From positions 15,845,186-15,909,185 of the forward strand of contig CM020620.1 in the NCBI GenBank assembly GCA_009829735.1: 64,000 bases of DNA, written 5' to 3'. A model generated the notes under the pieces. That model made no database searches and was not told the origin of the DNA. It saw only the letters and a program-made list of their open reading frames with translations. Both the position numbers and the translations under genes were made by a program. Below, piece after piece: positions 1-11,063 of this stretch. Source of the DNA: Pyropia yezoensis. Its lineage: Eukaryota > Rhodophyta > Bangiophyceae > Bangiales > Bangiaceae. How positions within the stretch are numbered: the first letter of the stretch is position 1; each line of letters starts with the position of its first letter.

Positions 1-147
1 TCTTGAGCCTGAACCGACATATGCTGCAGGTACGGTACGTCGTGCTCTTGTTCGCCGATCCTCGCCCACTCATGGTGTGAGCGGCCAGAGCACAGTGGTC
101 GCAACAAAAGAGGAGGCAGAACGGGACACGAATCAGCACACCACCAA

Positions 148-679
148 CAGCGACACCGTCACACCCAGGAAGGGCACCGACGACGACGGGCAGGGGGTGG
201 CCGAGCGGAGTGGCCGGGCACGACCAACAGCGACACCGTCACACGGGGAAGAGGCGACTACAGCGACACCGTCACACGCAGGAAGGGCACCGACAGCGAC
301 AGGTAGGGGGCGGCCGGGCGGTGCGGACGGGCACCACGAACAGCGACACCGTCACACGCAGGAAAGGCACCGACGGCGACAGGCAGGGGGCGGCCGGGCG
401 GTGCGGACGGGCACCACGAACAGCGACACCGTCACACGCAGGAAGGGCACCGACGGCGACAGGTAGGGGGCGGCCGGGCGGTGCGGACGGGCACCACGAA
501 CAGCGACACCGTCACACGCAGGAAGGGCACCGACGGCGACGGGCAGGGGGCGGCCGGGCGGTGCGGACGGGCACCACGAACAGCGACACCGTCACACGCA
601 GGAAGGGCACCGACGGCGACGGGCAGGGGGCGGCCGGGCGGTGCGGACGGGCACCACCAATAGCGACAGAGTCACAGGT
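148..679. repeat. 80-bp tandem repeat array
   Basis: The core CAGCGACACCGTCACAC starts at 148, 228, 261, 341, 421, 501 and 581, with a mutated copy at 661. The period is 80 bp except for one 33-bp partial unit (228 to 261). Units differ by only a few substitutions, so the array is young or homogenised. Because 80 is not a multiple of 3, each reading frame passes through all three phases of the unit. The open frames across the array are therefore a by-product of a stop-free unit and not evidence of a gene. Confidence 0.95.
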
Positions 680-1037
680 GGGGCGTGGTTCGTTGAGCTC
701 GAGGAGAGCCAGGCGTTGCACGTGGGGTATGAGGACGGAGAGGGCGCCAGCCGTGGCGCGAGCACAGGAGCCAGAACAGGAAAAGACATACAAACGGGTT
801 GCGGCCGACGAATGTGCCAGAACCGAGCCGATCGAGACAGGCCGCTCGCTCAATATCACCGTCACAGGCCGTCGCGATCTGCGCCTGCAATTTGCTCGCA
901 TTGGTCAATTAAATGATGACCAGTCCCGCGATCGAGAGGGCCACGTGTGACTGCTGGTTGCGTCGAAGGTTGCGTTCCCACACCGATGTGGCCATTTTTG
1001 GGAAAAGCACCATATACTATACATCTCACGCCCCGCA

Positions 1038-1124
1038 CGTGATGTAAGATCACTGACTTTGCGTGATCGCATGCGTGATTTAGCACGTGATTACACTTCA
1101 CGCCCCGGCCGCAAAGGGCGTGAT
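1038..1124 (+). repeat. Cluster of CGTGAT motifs
   Basis: CGTGAT occurs at 1038, 1062, 1074, 1086 and 1119, five times in 87 bp, with inverted TCACG elements at 1027 and 1099. It may be a cluster of protein-binding sites or decayed short repeats. No gene start next to it can be identified. Confidence 0.5.
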
Positions 1125-2760
1125 TGGGGGCGTGGTCTGACAGTAAGTTGAATAGTCAACAGTACAGCAAGACATGACCGCAGGAGGGGGTTTCAAATAG
1201 TGTTGCGCGAAATGACCCCGGAAAAATCTTTCGCCGCGAATTACCGGTCACTGTCCGACAGACCCCGTCATAGAGAAAGAAAGCGTGCCTTCCTGCTGGT
1301 CTGGGAGGGACTGCGTGACTATCTCAACACTTAATTGCCTCCATTTGCCACGGTGTGACGTGCACCATCGCACCCCTGTCAGACCCCCCCGCCCCTCCCC
1401 CTCCCTCTTGCTCTTTGCGGCCTCTTCCGCACTCCGCGTACCCATCCTCCCCTGTCAGGCAACAGTTCGGCGGGAGCCCCCCCCAGACCCACCCGAGCCT
1501 GTATGAGATCTCCCGATCCTGGACAGCATAGCTCTCTCACAACCACGCAAACCCTGAGCCTCAGCCCGGGTGATGCTGTCACCGACGCTGTACGTGCGTG
1601 TGTCGGCCAAACAAGAAAGCACCCTCTTGCCGTCGCGGAACTAGGCGCGCAGAAAGCTCCACAAGGCGCGCTTCCCGCGCGGGGTGCGGGGGGGCGGGGG
1701 GGTCATAGCAGTCTTCGATTGGAGTAAAGAGGCGAGACGGGGTGGATGGGGAACACCGCCGTGGTGCACGATGGTGTGGCACAGGCGGTGACAGACGGGG
1801 ACGCAGGACGACAAGAGAGAAGTCGCACTCGAGAAGCGGGGACTGGCTGGGATATGGGGGGGTTTCGTACCTCATTGCTGCCGCCACGTGTCCGAACTAT
1901 TACGGAAAGAATTTCCTGACGGGAAATCACGCAGGAAGACCACATGGGCAGGGGGTTCTGTCATACCAGGATATTTCCACACGTGGCAGAAAGATGCACA
2001 ACGCTAGTTACAAGCTCAATGGGTTGATGTGCATGACCGAGTCCACAGTCTCAGGACACCCCCGTGATGAGGGAACTGGTCCCCATATCGAGCATCGCGA
2101 GGTGCGTTCGGCCTGCGCCGAGAGCGCCCACGAGCGGGCACCGCAGCTGCCAGCCTCGGTGGTCTCCCCAGCGGCCGCGGCGGCCGCGAAGCGGAGGGCG
2201 GCGACGTCAGCCGAGGTGGCGCCGCCGACGCCGCTGCCACCGACGCTGACGCCCACACCGTCAGCACACATCGGAACTGACGGAAAAGTGGGCAACGTCA
2301 CGGCCCGCTATCTTCCGTCCCTGCCCCTTTCGCTGGCCGCTGGCCGCCTTGGCAGCCCCCTCGACTACTCACAGAAAGACGGCGACGAACGCCTCTCCGG
2401 TGCCACATGTGGCACTTGCATAGGCCTTCATAGCGCGGAAGAAGGGGAGAGGGGGGGGGGGGGTTCAGAGTCTCAGGTGCGCAGTGCCGGAGTGCCATGC
2501 TGGTGGTGCCACGTGGGGAGAAAGCAGAGATGGAGGCTACCTCCACCTGCTTACGCGGGTTCCAGGCCTTGCCTCTCTACCCCCGCCAATAAATGGCTGC
2601 GCATGCAGTTCTTCGAGCACCAGAGAGCAGCGGAGAATTCCAGGTGAGGGGGTGAGTAAGTAGACCTCTTTAAGTAGGCCTCGAGGTCGCTATGGCGCCG
2701 GTAAGCGCTTGGGAAGTCTAGCTTTGCCACTACTACTGCTGCGGCCCTAAGGGAACAAAA

Positions 2761-2860
2761 CCGCGATCAAACCGCGATCCGCGATCCGCACCCACGGTGA
2801 GGCAGGCCGGGGCCAGAACCGCGACAAAACCGCGATCGACTGCGGTTTGATTGGCTCACA
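2761..2860. repeat. Cluster of CCGCGATC motifs
   Basis: CCGCGATC or a close variant occurs at about 2761, 2772, 2780 and 2830, followed by the partly inverted GACTGCGGTTTGATTGG. Function is unknown. It could be the subterminal region of an old mobile element or a binding-site cluster. Confidence 0.4.
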
Positions 2861-3006
2861 GGCGCCCTCGGAGGTGTGAGCAACGGGAGAAACGGGACTG
2901 CGGACCTGGCTTACAGAGCCGAGAAAACCGCCGCGCTACGGAGCGCGCATGATTTTGCGTCGTGCGCGATCTTGCTTTTTCTTGTCGATACAAACACCGT
3001 GACTGT

Positions 3007-4353
3007 TTATTCTTGCTTCTCCCACTGCTCAAGCTCTCTAAAAAATGCCAGCTGCTGCTGTGCCCGCTGCTGCTCGCGCGGCCCCTCCATGGCAGCGCCG
3101 CCGCCGTTGCCCTCCACAGCAGCGGGGCCGGCAGCCACGGCAGGAGTCCCGTCTGGGGGCGTAGCCGCAGCAGGGGCACGCGGGGCAGCGGCATCCCCAG
3201 CCGCGGCGGCCGTGGCCGCCGCCGAGTCGCGGCAAGATGACCTGCGCCGCTGCCGGTGGCGCAGGCCACGAGACAGCACCGCGCACGCCGCCCTGCTCGA
3301 CTCGCACAGAGAGAACCGCGGCAGACAGCCCTCCAGATACTCAACCGCCGCACGTAGCCGGGGTGGCAGAACTGGCCCAACGGGGGAGGCAGAGCGCGCC
3401 ATACTGGGACGGGGGACAACTGGTCTGACCCGTTCCTCCCTTTGCATTTGATCCCGAATTTCCTAAGTTAGGGATACTTTGCTTGATAGTAAATCCAACA
3501 TGGATATGTGGGTTTTCTGCATTTTATGGTCTTGAATTTTCGTGTGGCCCGGTGGGCAGGTGCTGGGGTGGGAGATTCTGAGTGGCGAGATTCTGAGTGG
3601 ACCCTGGGGGGATAAGGGGAGGGACAGCCGGGCTTGGCCTCGCTTCCCCGTCCCGACCAAGAAACTGTTGGCCCACACACCATCTTCTTGTTTGTCAGTG
3701 GGGGGATTGCCCCACAACAGAGACAGCGTGTACGCGACTTGCACTTCTTCCGGTTCCCCCGACACGGGAGGCAGCCCTTGTGCACCACCCCGACTTGGGT
3801 GCTGGGTGCTCGAGCGGTTTTTGCCACAGCCGGTCCTCCGGGTGCGAGCAGAAGGGGACGGTGGACCGTAAAATCTTGTGGATGGCGAATGCCACCCGGG
3901 TCATCTCCTTGCGGCCGTCGGCGCGGGTGAGCAGCAACTCTTGCTGCTTGAAGATGTTGATCTTCTGGAGGGGTCGGCCGGGGTGGTCCAGCGGCCGATC
4001 CCCTCCGAGAAAGATCCCCCCCCGCCTGCTCGTGCGACGCCGGGCACTCGGGCCCGCGTCTCGTCCAGCAGCAGGCGGTGGACGAGGGGCACCATGGGTG
4101 GCCAAAGAAGGGGCAGGTCCCGCCGGCGGAACGGGGGGGGGGGCATCTGTGGGGTGGGGGGGGGGATGGGGGGGGGGGCACCAGCGGGTGCCCCGGCGAC
4201 CAGAGGTAAACCATCTGCACTCGGAGCCACAAGAGCTGCAGCAACCGGCGCAGCCGCCATCAAGCCATCCAAGTTTGAGATGCCATCATCCACAAGGAAA
4301 ACGTAACCACCAAGCATATGTACAAACCACCAAGCAAAAAGGTACGAACGCAT
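3007..4353 (-). pseudogene. Unknown gene split by an LTR insertion
   Basis: I do not recognise the family. A minus-strand frame enters from about 4105, contains KEMTRVAFAIHKILR, and reaches the element at 3362-3828. If the element and one copy of its 5-bp duplication are ignored, the frame continues without a shift at 3356 and ends at a TAA (3007-3009) with FRELEQWEKQE. The phase fits exactly: 3829 is a first codon base and 3356 a second. Further upstream, coding resemblance moves to another frame (3901-4353) across a G-rich tract near 4015-4022, suggesting a one-base frameshift or an intron. The C-terminal half is rich in Ala, Pro and Gln. No start codon could be fixed. Most likely a dead gene or part of an old mobile element. 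Confidence 0.5.
3362..3828 (-). mobile_element. Solo-LTR-like element, copy 1
   Basis: A 467-bp element, read on the minus strand from 3828 to 3362. It begins TGTGGCAAAAACC and ends with ...CTGCCACC, a TG...CA-type terminus with one changed end base. It is flanked by perfect 5-bp duplications GCCGG at 3357-3361 and 3829-3833. It shares its full length with the copies at 5506-5972 and 11866-12334. TG...CA ends with a 5-bp duplication are the hallmark of LTR retrotransposons. The length and lack of internal genes suggest a solo LTR, although a non-autonomous short-TIR element cannot be excluded. Confidence 0.8.
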
Positions 4354-5140
4354 CAGCTACAGCACACCGAGCGCCACATAGACGCCACACCACCCACGTA
4401 AGAAAGGAGGAAGATCCGCGGCCCAAGGTCAACATGAGACGCAGGCACCGTGCCTACCATTGCCGGACGGTGGACGAGAAGAGATCCGCGACCGCGCGCG
4501 TGCACGATACGGCATGGTACGCGGCGGTACTGGGGAGGATCCCGCATACTGCGGGTCCGCCACCAGCGCCAGATACAAGGGGAGCAGCAACGAGAGGAAG
4601 ACAGCGGTGGGGGGGTGATGCGTGCGCGGAAGGCGCGGATGTGTGAGCACGACTCGAAGACGCGCAGGTGGCAGAGCGAAGAGAGGCCAACAAAATCATC
4701 TGGAGGCCTGACGGTTGAAGCACTGTACTAGAAACTGAACTGTCTGTAACAAATGCGCATTTGTTCTCAAGTTGTAAAAAGTCCTGCAGCTGAAGAGCAC
4801 GACGCGCGATTCTGTCGGTGCTACTCGCCCCGGCCGCCCGTACCGCGTCCCGGTGCGTGCCCAACAGAGTGACAAAGACGGAGTCCCGGCCTGCAGGGCG
4901 CACAGCGGGGCGGCACGCGATGCGGTCTCCGCAGCATGCTACGGGCGGCACTTGGGAGCCGCCACGTCCCGACCCCGGACGCGGCTCCGGGGAAGCATCC
5001 CGAGGGGTTTGTTCCTACCGCCGCCCTGTGGCCCTCAAAAAATGACGGCAACTGTGTCGTTTTTGCGTCAAGGCAATGCTCAGCCCCACTGAGAATGGTG
5101 CAAGGAGAGAGACGGCTGACAAAGACCAAAGACCGGGTTT
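4354..5140. other. No recognisable gene
   Basis: I see no credible coding region here. A perfect 14-bp palindrome, CAAATGCGCATTTG, lies at about 4751-4764. Confidence 0.4.
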
Positions 5141-6824
5141 CTACTCCGTACTAAAAACCTCTCGGGTATACAAGACTATGTGTCTCCGTCGCACAAACAG
5201 TGTCCCCACAGCCCAGTCAATGGACGACACATTGACGTACCGCATTGAACCCCCCATGCTCGTAAAGCACTCCGTATCGCGCCGCTTCTCCGTAAGATCA
5301 AAAGAGCCTTGCCGGTCGGCCGCCGACTTGATACACTCTATAAACTCATACGCCCGTGGCGTCCCTTCCAGGACGACAACAGCAAACTGATGTACAGCAC
5401 CGTACACATTCACAGGAAGGCGAACAGGCGGCCTTTCCCGTGCTGCTGCTCGCCGGACATACGAGCCAACCCGAACCAGGTGGTCCCGCCGCCGGTCACC
5501 CATATTGTGGCAGTATTGACCCCAGGTAGGGGGCAACACGTGCCATGCAACGGGCGGTAGGCAACTAGCCTGACCCGTTTCTCTCCATGCCTTTGGGTTC
5601 ATACTCCCTAAGGTAGGGAAAGTTAGCTTAGTAGAAAATCCAACGTGGATTTCGGGTTTCCTGCATATTATCGCCTTGAACTTTCGTGTGGCCCGGTGGG
5701 CAGGTGCTGGGGTGGGAGATTCTGAGTGGTGAGATTCTGAGTGGACCCTGGGGGGATAAGGGGAGGGACAGCCGGGCTTGGCCTCGCTTCCCCGTCCCGA
5801 CCAAGAAACTGTTCGCCCACACACCATCTTCTTGTTTGTCAGTGGGGGGGTTGCCCCACAACAGGGACAGCGTGTGTGCGACTTGCACTTCTTCCGGTTC
5901 CTCCGACACGGGAGGAAGCCCTTGCGCACCGCCCCAAACTGGGCGCCGCGTGTGCAAGTGGTTTTTGCCACACATATCATCCGTCGTCGCCGCCGTGCCA
6001 ATAACTTGGCCATTTGCCAAGCGTAGCCGGAAGTACTTCTTGGCAAGCACGATTTCCGGAATAGTTGATGCACCTTCCAATGCCAATACAGCCTTCATCT
6101 TGACCAGCTTCGGGCCAACGAGCTGAGCAGACGTCTTGCACGGAGCAAGAAGATCTAAAACTGGATCTTTCGAGAGTGAGAACGTGCCAGCGGGGTCAAA
6201 ATTCTCGCGATGGACTGGTTTCCTTGTAGCCTCCGCCCACTTCTCCGCTGCGTGCGTTTCCGCAAAGCTCTACAATAGCTCAGCGGAGTACTTGGCCGAC
6301 ACAGCCGACGTCAAATCCGCGTAGGGGAAGCGCCGAGACTGAATCCAGCGCGTGAGTGTGCAAATGAGGCGCTCAGCGAGAAACTGCCAAGATGACCACG
6401 CTGGCCTGTAGCAGCGCAAGTTGGCGGTCACGTCTAGCAAAGATAAGATGGTGGGCGGACACAACCTGAGCCATTCCACCTTTCCGGCAAAGACGTGCGT
6501 GTAGTACGCGTGGCAGAACGTCTCGAGGTGCCTGTCCGCCGCGTGCAGCTCGCCCTCTGTCAACGCACTCGGCTTGAAAAGTAGTCTGCCGGCATAGCAG
6601 AGTTCCATGAACATTTTGAAAAAACGTTCAGGAATCTGGTCACCCAAGACGACTTCACCGACGCACAGTAGGAGGTACATCCAATCAACTGCTTTGGTCG
6701 AGCTCGAGTGAATCTCAATGTCCCGCAATGCGCGAGCTTGATTCAAGGGGACGGTCGGGCCGCCATCCTCAATTTCTTGGCCGATGGCTTGTTGCACCGA
6801 CTTGGGGATGACACAGGGTGACAC
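5141..6824 (-). pseudogene. Tnp2/Plavaka-type transposase, C-terminal part
   Basis: The frame from 6824 to 6273 resembles the C-terminal part of CACTA-superfamily (Tnp2/Plavaka) transposases: a helical region, then HLETFCHAYYTHVF, then CYRPAWSSWQFLAERL, matching the family pattern in which a conserved His region precedes a GP..W.FP.ER-like motif. A TAG stop (6270-6272) interrupts it, after which the same frame continues at 6269 to the element at 5506-5972. Ignoring the element and one 5-bp duplication restores the frame exactly at 5500, and it runs to a TAG at 5141. The N-terminal and catalytic part is absent here, but a matching N-terminal half lies on the opposite strand at 14,288-16,890. 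The family call rests on motif pattern only. Confidence 0.6.
5506..5972 (-). mobile_element. Solo-LTR-like element, copy 2
   Basis: A 467-bp element with intact ends: 5506 begins TGTGGCAG and 5972 closes TGCCACA, a 7-bp terminal inversion. It is flanked by perfect CATAT duplications at 5501-5505 and 5973-5977. It inserted into the transposase relic. Read on the minus strand it has the same orientation as copy 1. An open frame across its inner part contains VWANSFLVGTGKRGQ. Confidence 0.85.
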
Positions 6825-7980
6825 ACACCGTCAGACACCGCCACAGACACACACGGTCGTCGGGTCCACCTGTCATCCCCCCCCACGTGCACCAAAACAG
6901 CATCCGCCTCCCATACACACGCCAACCATCACCACCACAGAGGCTGTCACTCTCTTACCTGTCCACTTCACCGCCACCACCGCGCCAGCCACGACTGACA
7001 GCCGCCGCGCCACCCCAACTCCGCTGCGGTAGCCGCCCTGTGCCGAGCCGCCCACCAACAACGCCACGAGAGGTGCCACCTGCGGACGCATACCCCAATT
7101 GCAGCCACCACCCGCACAGCAGCCCATCTTCACCACCGTGTCAGCGGCGCCCGTGCATCCCGCCCCGCCGCGGCAGCCACCACCCGCCCAGCCGCCCACA
7201 AAACCGCCCGAGGCAGCCGTTGCACGTGCGGCTTGCACCGCCGTGGCAGCTGACACCCGTTCAGGCCACCCGCCCAGCTGCCCCTCTCGACCACCGTGGC
7301 AGCGGTGCCTGTGCATTCCGCACAGCCGCGGCAGCCACCACGCGCCGAGCACCACCCGCCAAGCCGCCCACGAAAACCACGGCGGCAGCCGTCGCCCGTG
7401 CAGCTTGCAACGCCGCGGCATTTACCACCCGACCAGGCCACCCGCCCAGCCAACGTCCTCCACCACCGCGGCAGTGGCCCGTGCATCTCGCACGCACTTT
7501 CGCGGCAGCCACTCCGCGCCCACCGCGCACCGACGCCACGGCGAAAGCGGCGCCCGCGCAGATTGCGCCGCCGCGGCGGCTGCCGCACGTCCTGCTGCCC
7601 CCGAGCAGCCCATTGGCAGTCGCCACCCACCAGACCCCCGACCGACACCAACGCGCCACCACTCGTCCAGGCACCCACCATCACAACCGAGGCAGCCGTC
7701 GCCCACCCGCACCGCCGCGGCAGCTGCCGTCCGCCCAGGCCATCCGCCCAGGCGTCAGTGACGCCCGCGCCTTCACAGCAGTTGCCGCCCGTCCAGTCGC
7801 CCAACAAAAGCACCGTGGCAGCCGCTGCTAGCGGCCGCCCGTGCATCAAGACCGCCGCGGAAGCCGCCGCACACTTGATGTCCACCACCACAATGGCGAC
7901 GGCATATCGGACATACAGGGACATACAGGGACATACAATGACACACAAGCAAACACAGGAAGCAGCAAGGTAGTAATGAT
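6825..7980. repeat. Degenerate Pro/Ala/Arg-coding repeat region
   Basis: From about 6950 to 7840 the plus strand is a degenerate repetition of phrases such as CCACCCGCCCAGC, CACCGCCGTGGCAGC and GCCGCGGCAGCC, with a larger period near 170-175 bp (compare 7190-7360 with 7364-7540). Long frames are open on both strands because the unit lacks stops. No domain, start or splice pattern supports a gene. The three GGGACATACA-like copies at 7905-7935 are a further small tandem repeat. Confidence 0.5.
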
Positions 7981-7992
7981 CATTGAACACTG

Positions 7993-10900
7993 TCACGCAC
8001 TGCCACTCTCATCCTCATCCCCACTCTGCCGACCATCCCCACTCTCACCCGAGCCACTACATTCTTCACTCCCACCATCGCCATCTTCCTCGGCCTCCTC
8101 GTCCTCATCCTCTTCCTCCTCATCCTCTCCCTCCTCCTCTTCGCCCTCCTCCTCCTCTCCCTCCTCCTCCTCTCCCTCCTCCTCCTCGCCCTCCTCCTCC
8201 TCGCCCTCCTCCTCCTCGCCCTCCTCCTCCTCGCCCTGCTCCTCATCTTCCTCCTCCTCCTCATCCTCCTCATCTGTACTACCCTCCCCCTCAGCCTCTT
8301 CACTGGGGGCCCCCCCGTCATCACCCTCCTCCATCTCCCAGGACGCGTCACTTCCTTCACCCTCTTCCTCCTCCACGATCTGCAGGTCCTCATCACTTTC
8401 TCGCTCCATCTTGACCTTTACTCCAGGAACACTGTCGCGCATCGGCTCAGTCGACATCAGCCGCTGCATGCGCAGCTCGTCCCGCGACTTCGGCGCGACC
8501 GCGACAGACGGCGGCGTCACGAGCACGACCTCGTCGTCTGACGTGAAGTCCGACTCCTCCTCAGTTGTGGAGTCGCACAGGTGCCGCAGGGTCTCCTTCT
8601 GCTTGTCCTCGTCGCCGTTGAACTTCCGCTTGGCACCCCGCCGAGCGCCAAACGTTCGGGCCCCCAAGGTCACTTCCGGGTCCTTCAGCGAAGTGCAGTC
8701 GTCCTCGTCCACGTCCGTCTCAAAAAGCCGTACCCATACACAGTCCGGCGAGCGCGCAGACACGTAGAGAGCCGCCAGCTCCTCGCAGAAAATGGCACGG
8801 TGGGACGGGGTCAGGCCGCCAGACACCTTCTGCTTCCCGTCCCTACCCAGCGACCACAGCAGTAGCTGGGCGCGCACCTGCACACATAAGACAGGAAAAG
8901 CGACAACACAACACACACCAACCGTATACATCCACGACACGGAAGAAGCGACACAGCACGAGCCAACCACACAGTACCATGTGTCAGGCCCAGATCGGAG
9001 GTAGGAATTGGCACTGCGTGACAGCGACTCACAATGAATCGCAGAGTGATACAGTACGATGGAGTGCGGTACAAAAGATATAGCACTCGGCACAGCACAA
9101 TGTAGTGCGATGCAAGGAAATGCGCTAACCTATAAAACAGCGCAGACGAATGCAACAACTTACCTTGGCGAGAATGATGGCCAGTTGACAGAGTCGCAAC
9201 CGCAGCACTACGCGTCCCTTATGGATCGCCTTGGTCTTCGCGTTGTCAACGTCGAGGTTGCGGATGAACTCAGCTGCAATCTGATACAGAGCCAGGCGAC
9301 CCTTCTTTGTCTTCAGGAACCGCCTGCTACGCAGCCACCACCGCGCCGCCTTCGCACGGGAATCCTGGGCACGCGCCTTGGCGCGGGCTTCCTCGCCCTC
9401 GCCCCGCACCCCGTCCTCTCCTTCATCCTCTTCGTCCGGTGGCGTAAACCCGGCTGAGTCGTAGAACTTGGCATGGTACTGCCACCGATGGATGATCCAG
9501 CGCGTGAGCGCGCCGTAGACGGCCGACCGCGCCATCCCACAGAGCCCGAGGAGGTCATTTACCCGCCTCTTGCTCCCCGACCCACCTTCCTTCGGCTTCC
9601 CCTTGTGCTTCCGGGGCACCGTCTCGGCCACAGCGTGGCGCAACTCCTTTGCCCGCTCCAGGCTGGCGGGGACCGCCGCCATGATAGACGCCAGGTACAT
9701 GGCGTCGGCATCTTCAGCACAGAGGAAGACGTCGACAGCGTCCTCGGGCGCCGCCATCCCGTGGTTGACGCGGGCGCTGACCTCCGCCCGAACTGCGACG
9801 GCAAGGTCGATCCCCTCTTTCTCGTCCGGGTGCCGTGCCGGCCCCTTGCCCTTCTTCGACTGGCGAGGCTTCTTGTGCATGGGGGGGTTGGCCTTGTCCG
9901 CGTCGCCGTCGGCGGGGTCCTCGACGGGGTGCCCAGGAACTGGGCTTGCAGGTAAGGGCGCTGCTGCGGTAGGCGCGCGGCGCTTGCCAACCACTGCAAC
10001 GGGTGGTCCTCGGACCAGAGCCCCCCTCTTCTTCATCGCACGCACTACAGCAGGCACCCGCGCTTTTAGAGCGCGCACAGGAGCGCATGCCGTCGTCGAC
10101 GCGGCCGCGGCAGCCCCCGCACCATCCGCAGATGCAGCCGGGACTGGCAGAGTGCGGTGCTGTGCCGGGCGCCCAACAACCACCGGAGGTACAGCGACAG
10201 CCGGGGACTTGCCCGCGCGAGGCATGCCACCCGCTGGCCCCCCCTCCCTCACCCCACCAGCCTTGGCCGCGCTGCCCACCGTGCCCTGCACAGGCGTTTT
10301 GCGCCGTACTGCAGGGCCTGTGGCGCTGGCCGGGCGGGTGCTCCGCTTCTGTTGCGCGGCCGCCTCGGCGGCTGCGGCGTCCTCCGAGTCGCTACTGGAC
10401 CGCCCGCTGGCGGATGTCGACGGCGACTTCGGCGGCGGTGGCTTCTTCCGCTTCTTTTGCAGCTTCTTTGCAGGTACAACCGTCTTGACTGGCCTCTTGG
10501 GGGCCTTTGCCATGGTAGCCGCCGCCCTCAATGGAGGGCCCGCGGTGCCCTCCGCCTCTTTGGGAAGTGCCGACTTCTTGGGCGCTTTCGGACGAGGGGC
10601 AGGCGCAGGCGTGGCATCCTCCGCACGTCCCTGAGGGGGGGGGGGAATCAGGAAAGATGAGGGGGGTGGAGATTGGAGATCGAAGGAGGGGGGGGGGGGG
10701 GGGGGGGCGGGGGCGATGGGGGGGGAGGAAGGCGTCAAGACAGTGCTTGAGAGGCTGCAGGTAAGTATCCGGAACATACAGTATCATACAACGTGAAATA
10801 CAGGCCTGTACAACCAGCAGCACACAAGTACAACACACGACAAGGAACGGGTCGTGGCGTTGCGCGACGTGGACTCCGACGCTACGTACCTGTTGCTTTG

Positions 10901-11030
10901 TCTTCGCCACCGCCTTCGCCGGTCGGGGAGGCGCTTCCGCAGGTGTCTGTTCATCCGTGTCAGCTGGTGCCTGTTTCTCCGTGCTCGCCTCCTGAGACAG
11001 TACCATGGCGAGGGGATCAAGCAGGACGCA

Positions 11031-11063
<33 letters not shown>

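Larger units (their letters stand above)
680..3006. other. No recognisable gene
   Basis: Open frames exist here, for example 1742-2647 plus and 2008-2301 minus, but none has a recognisable domain, a convincing start or support from a neighbour. The sequence mixes less GC-rich stretches with short C and G runs (for example 2451-2462). Two clusters of short iterated motifs are listed separately. Confidence 0.5.

Noticed and set aside
148-679. CRISPR array
   Set aside because: Units are contiguous 80-bp repeats without unique spacers, in a eukaryotic setting with no cas genes.
210-950. 246-codon plus-strand open frame over the tandem array
   Set aside because: Consequence of a stop-free 80-bp unit read in rotating phases; no domain and no support outside the array.
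8878-9093. N-terminal extension of the acidic exon upstream of 8877
   Set aside because: It reads through an intron: a CAG acceptor at 8878-8880 and a GTAAGT donor at 9163 join the flanking exons in phase 0.
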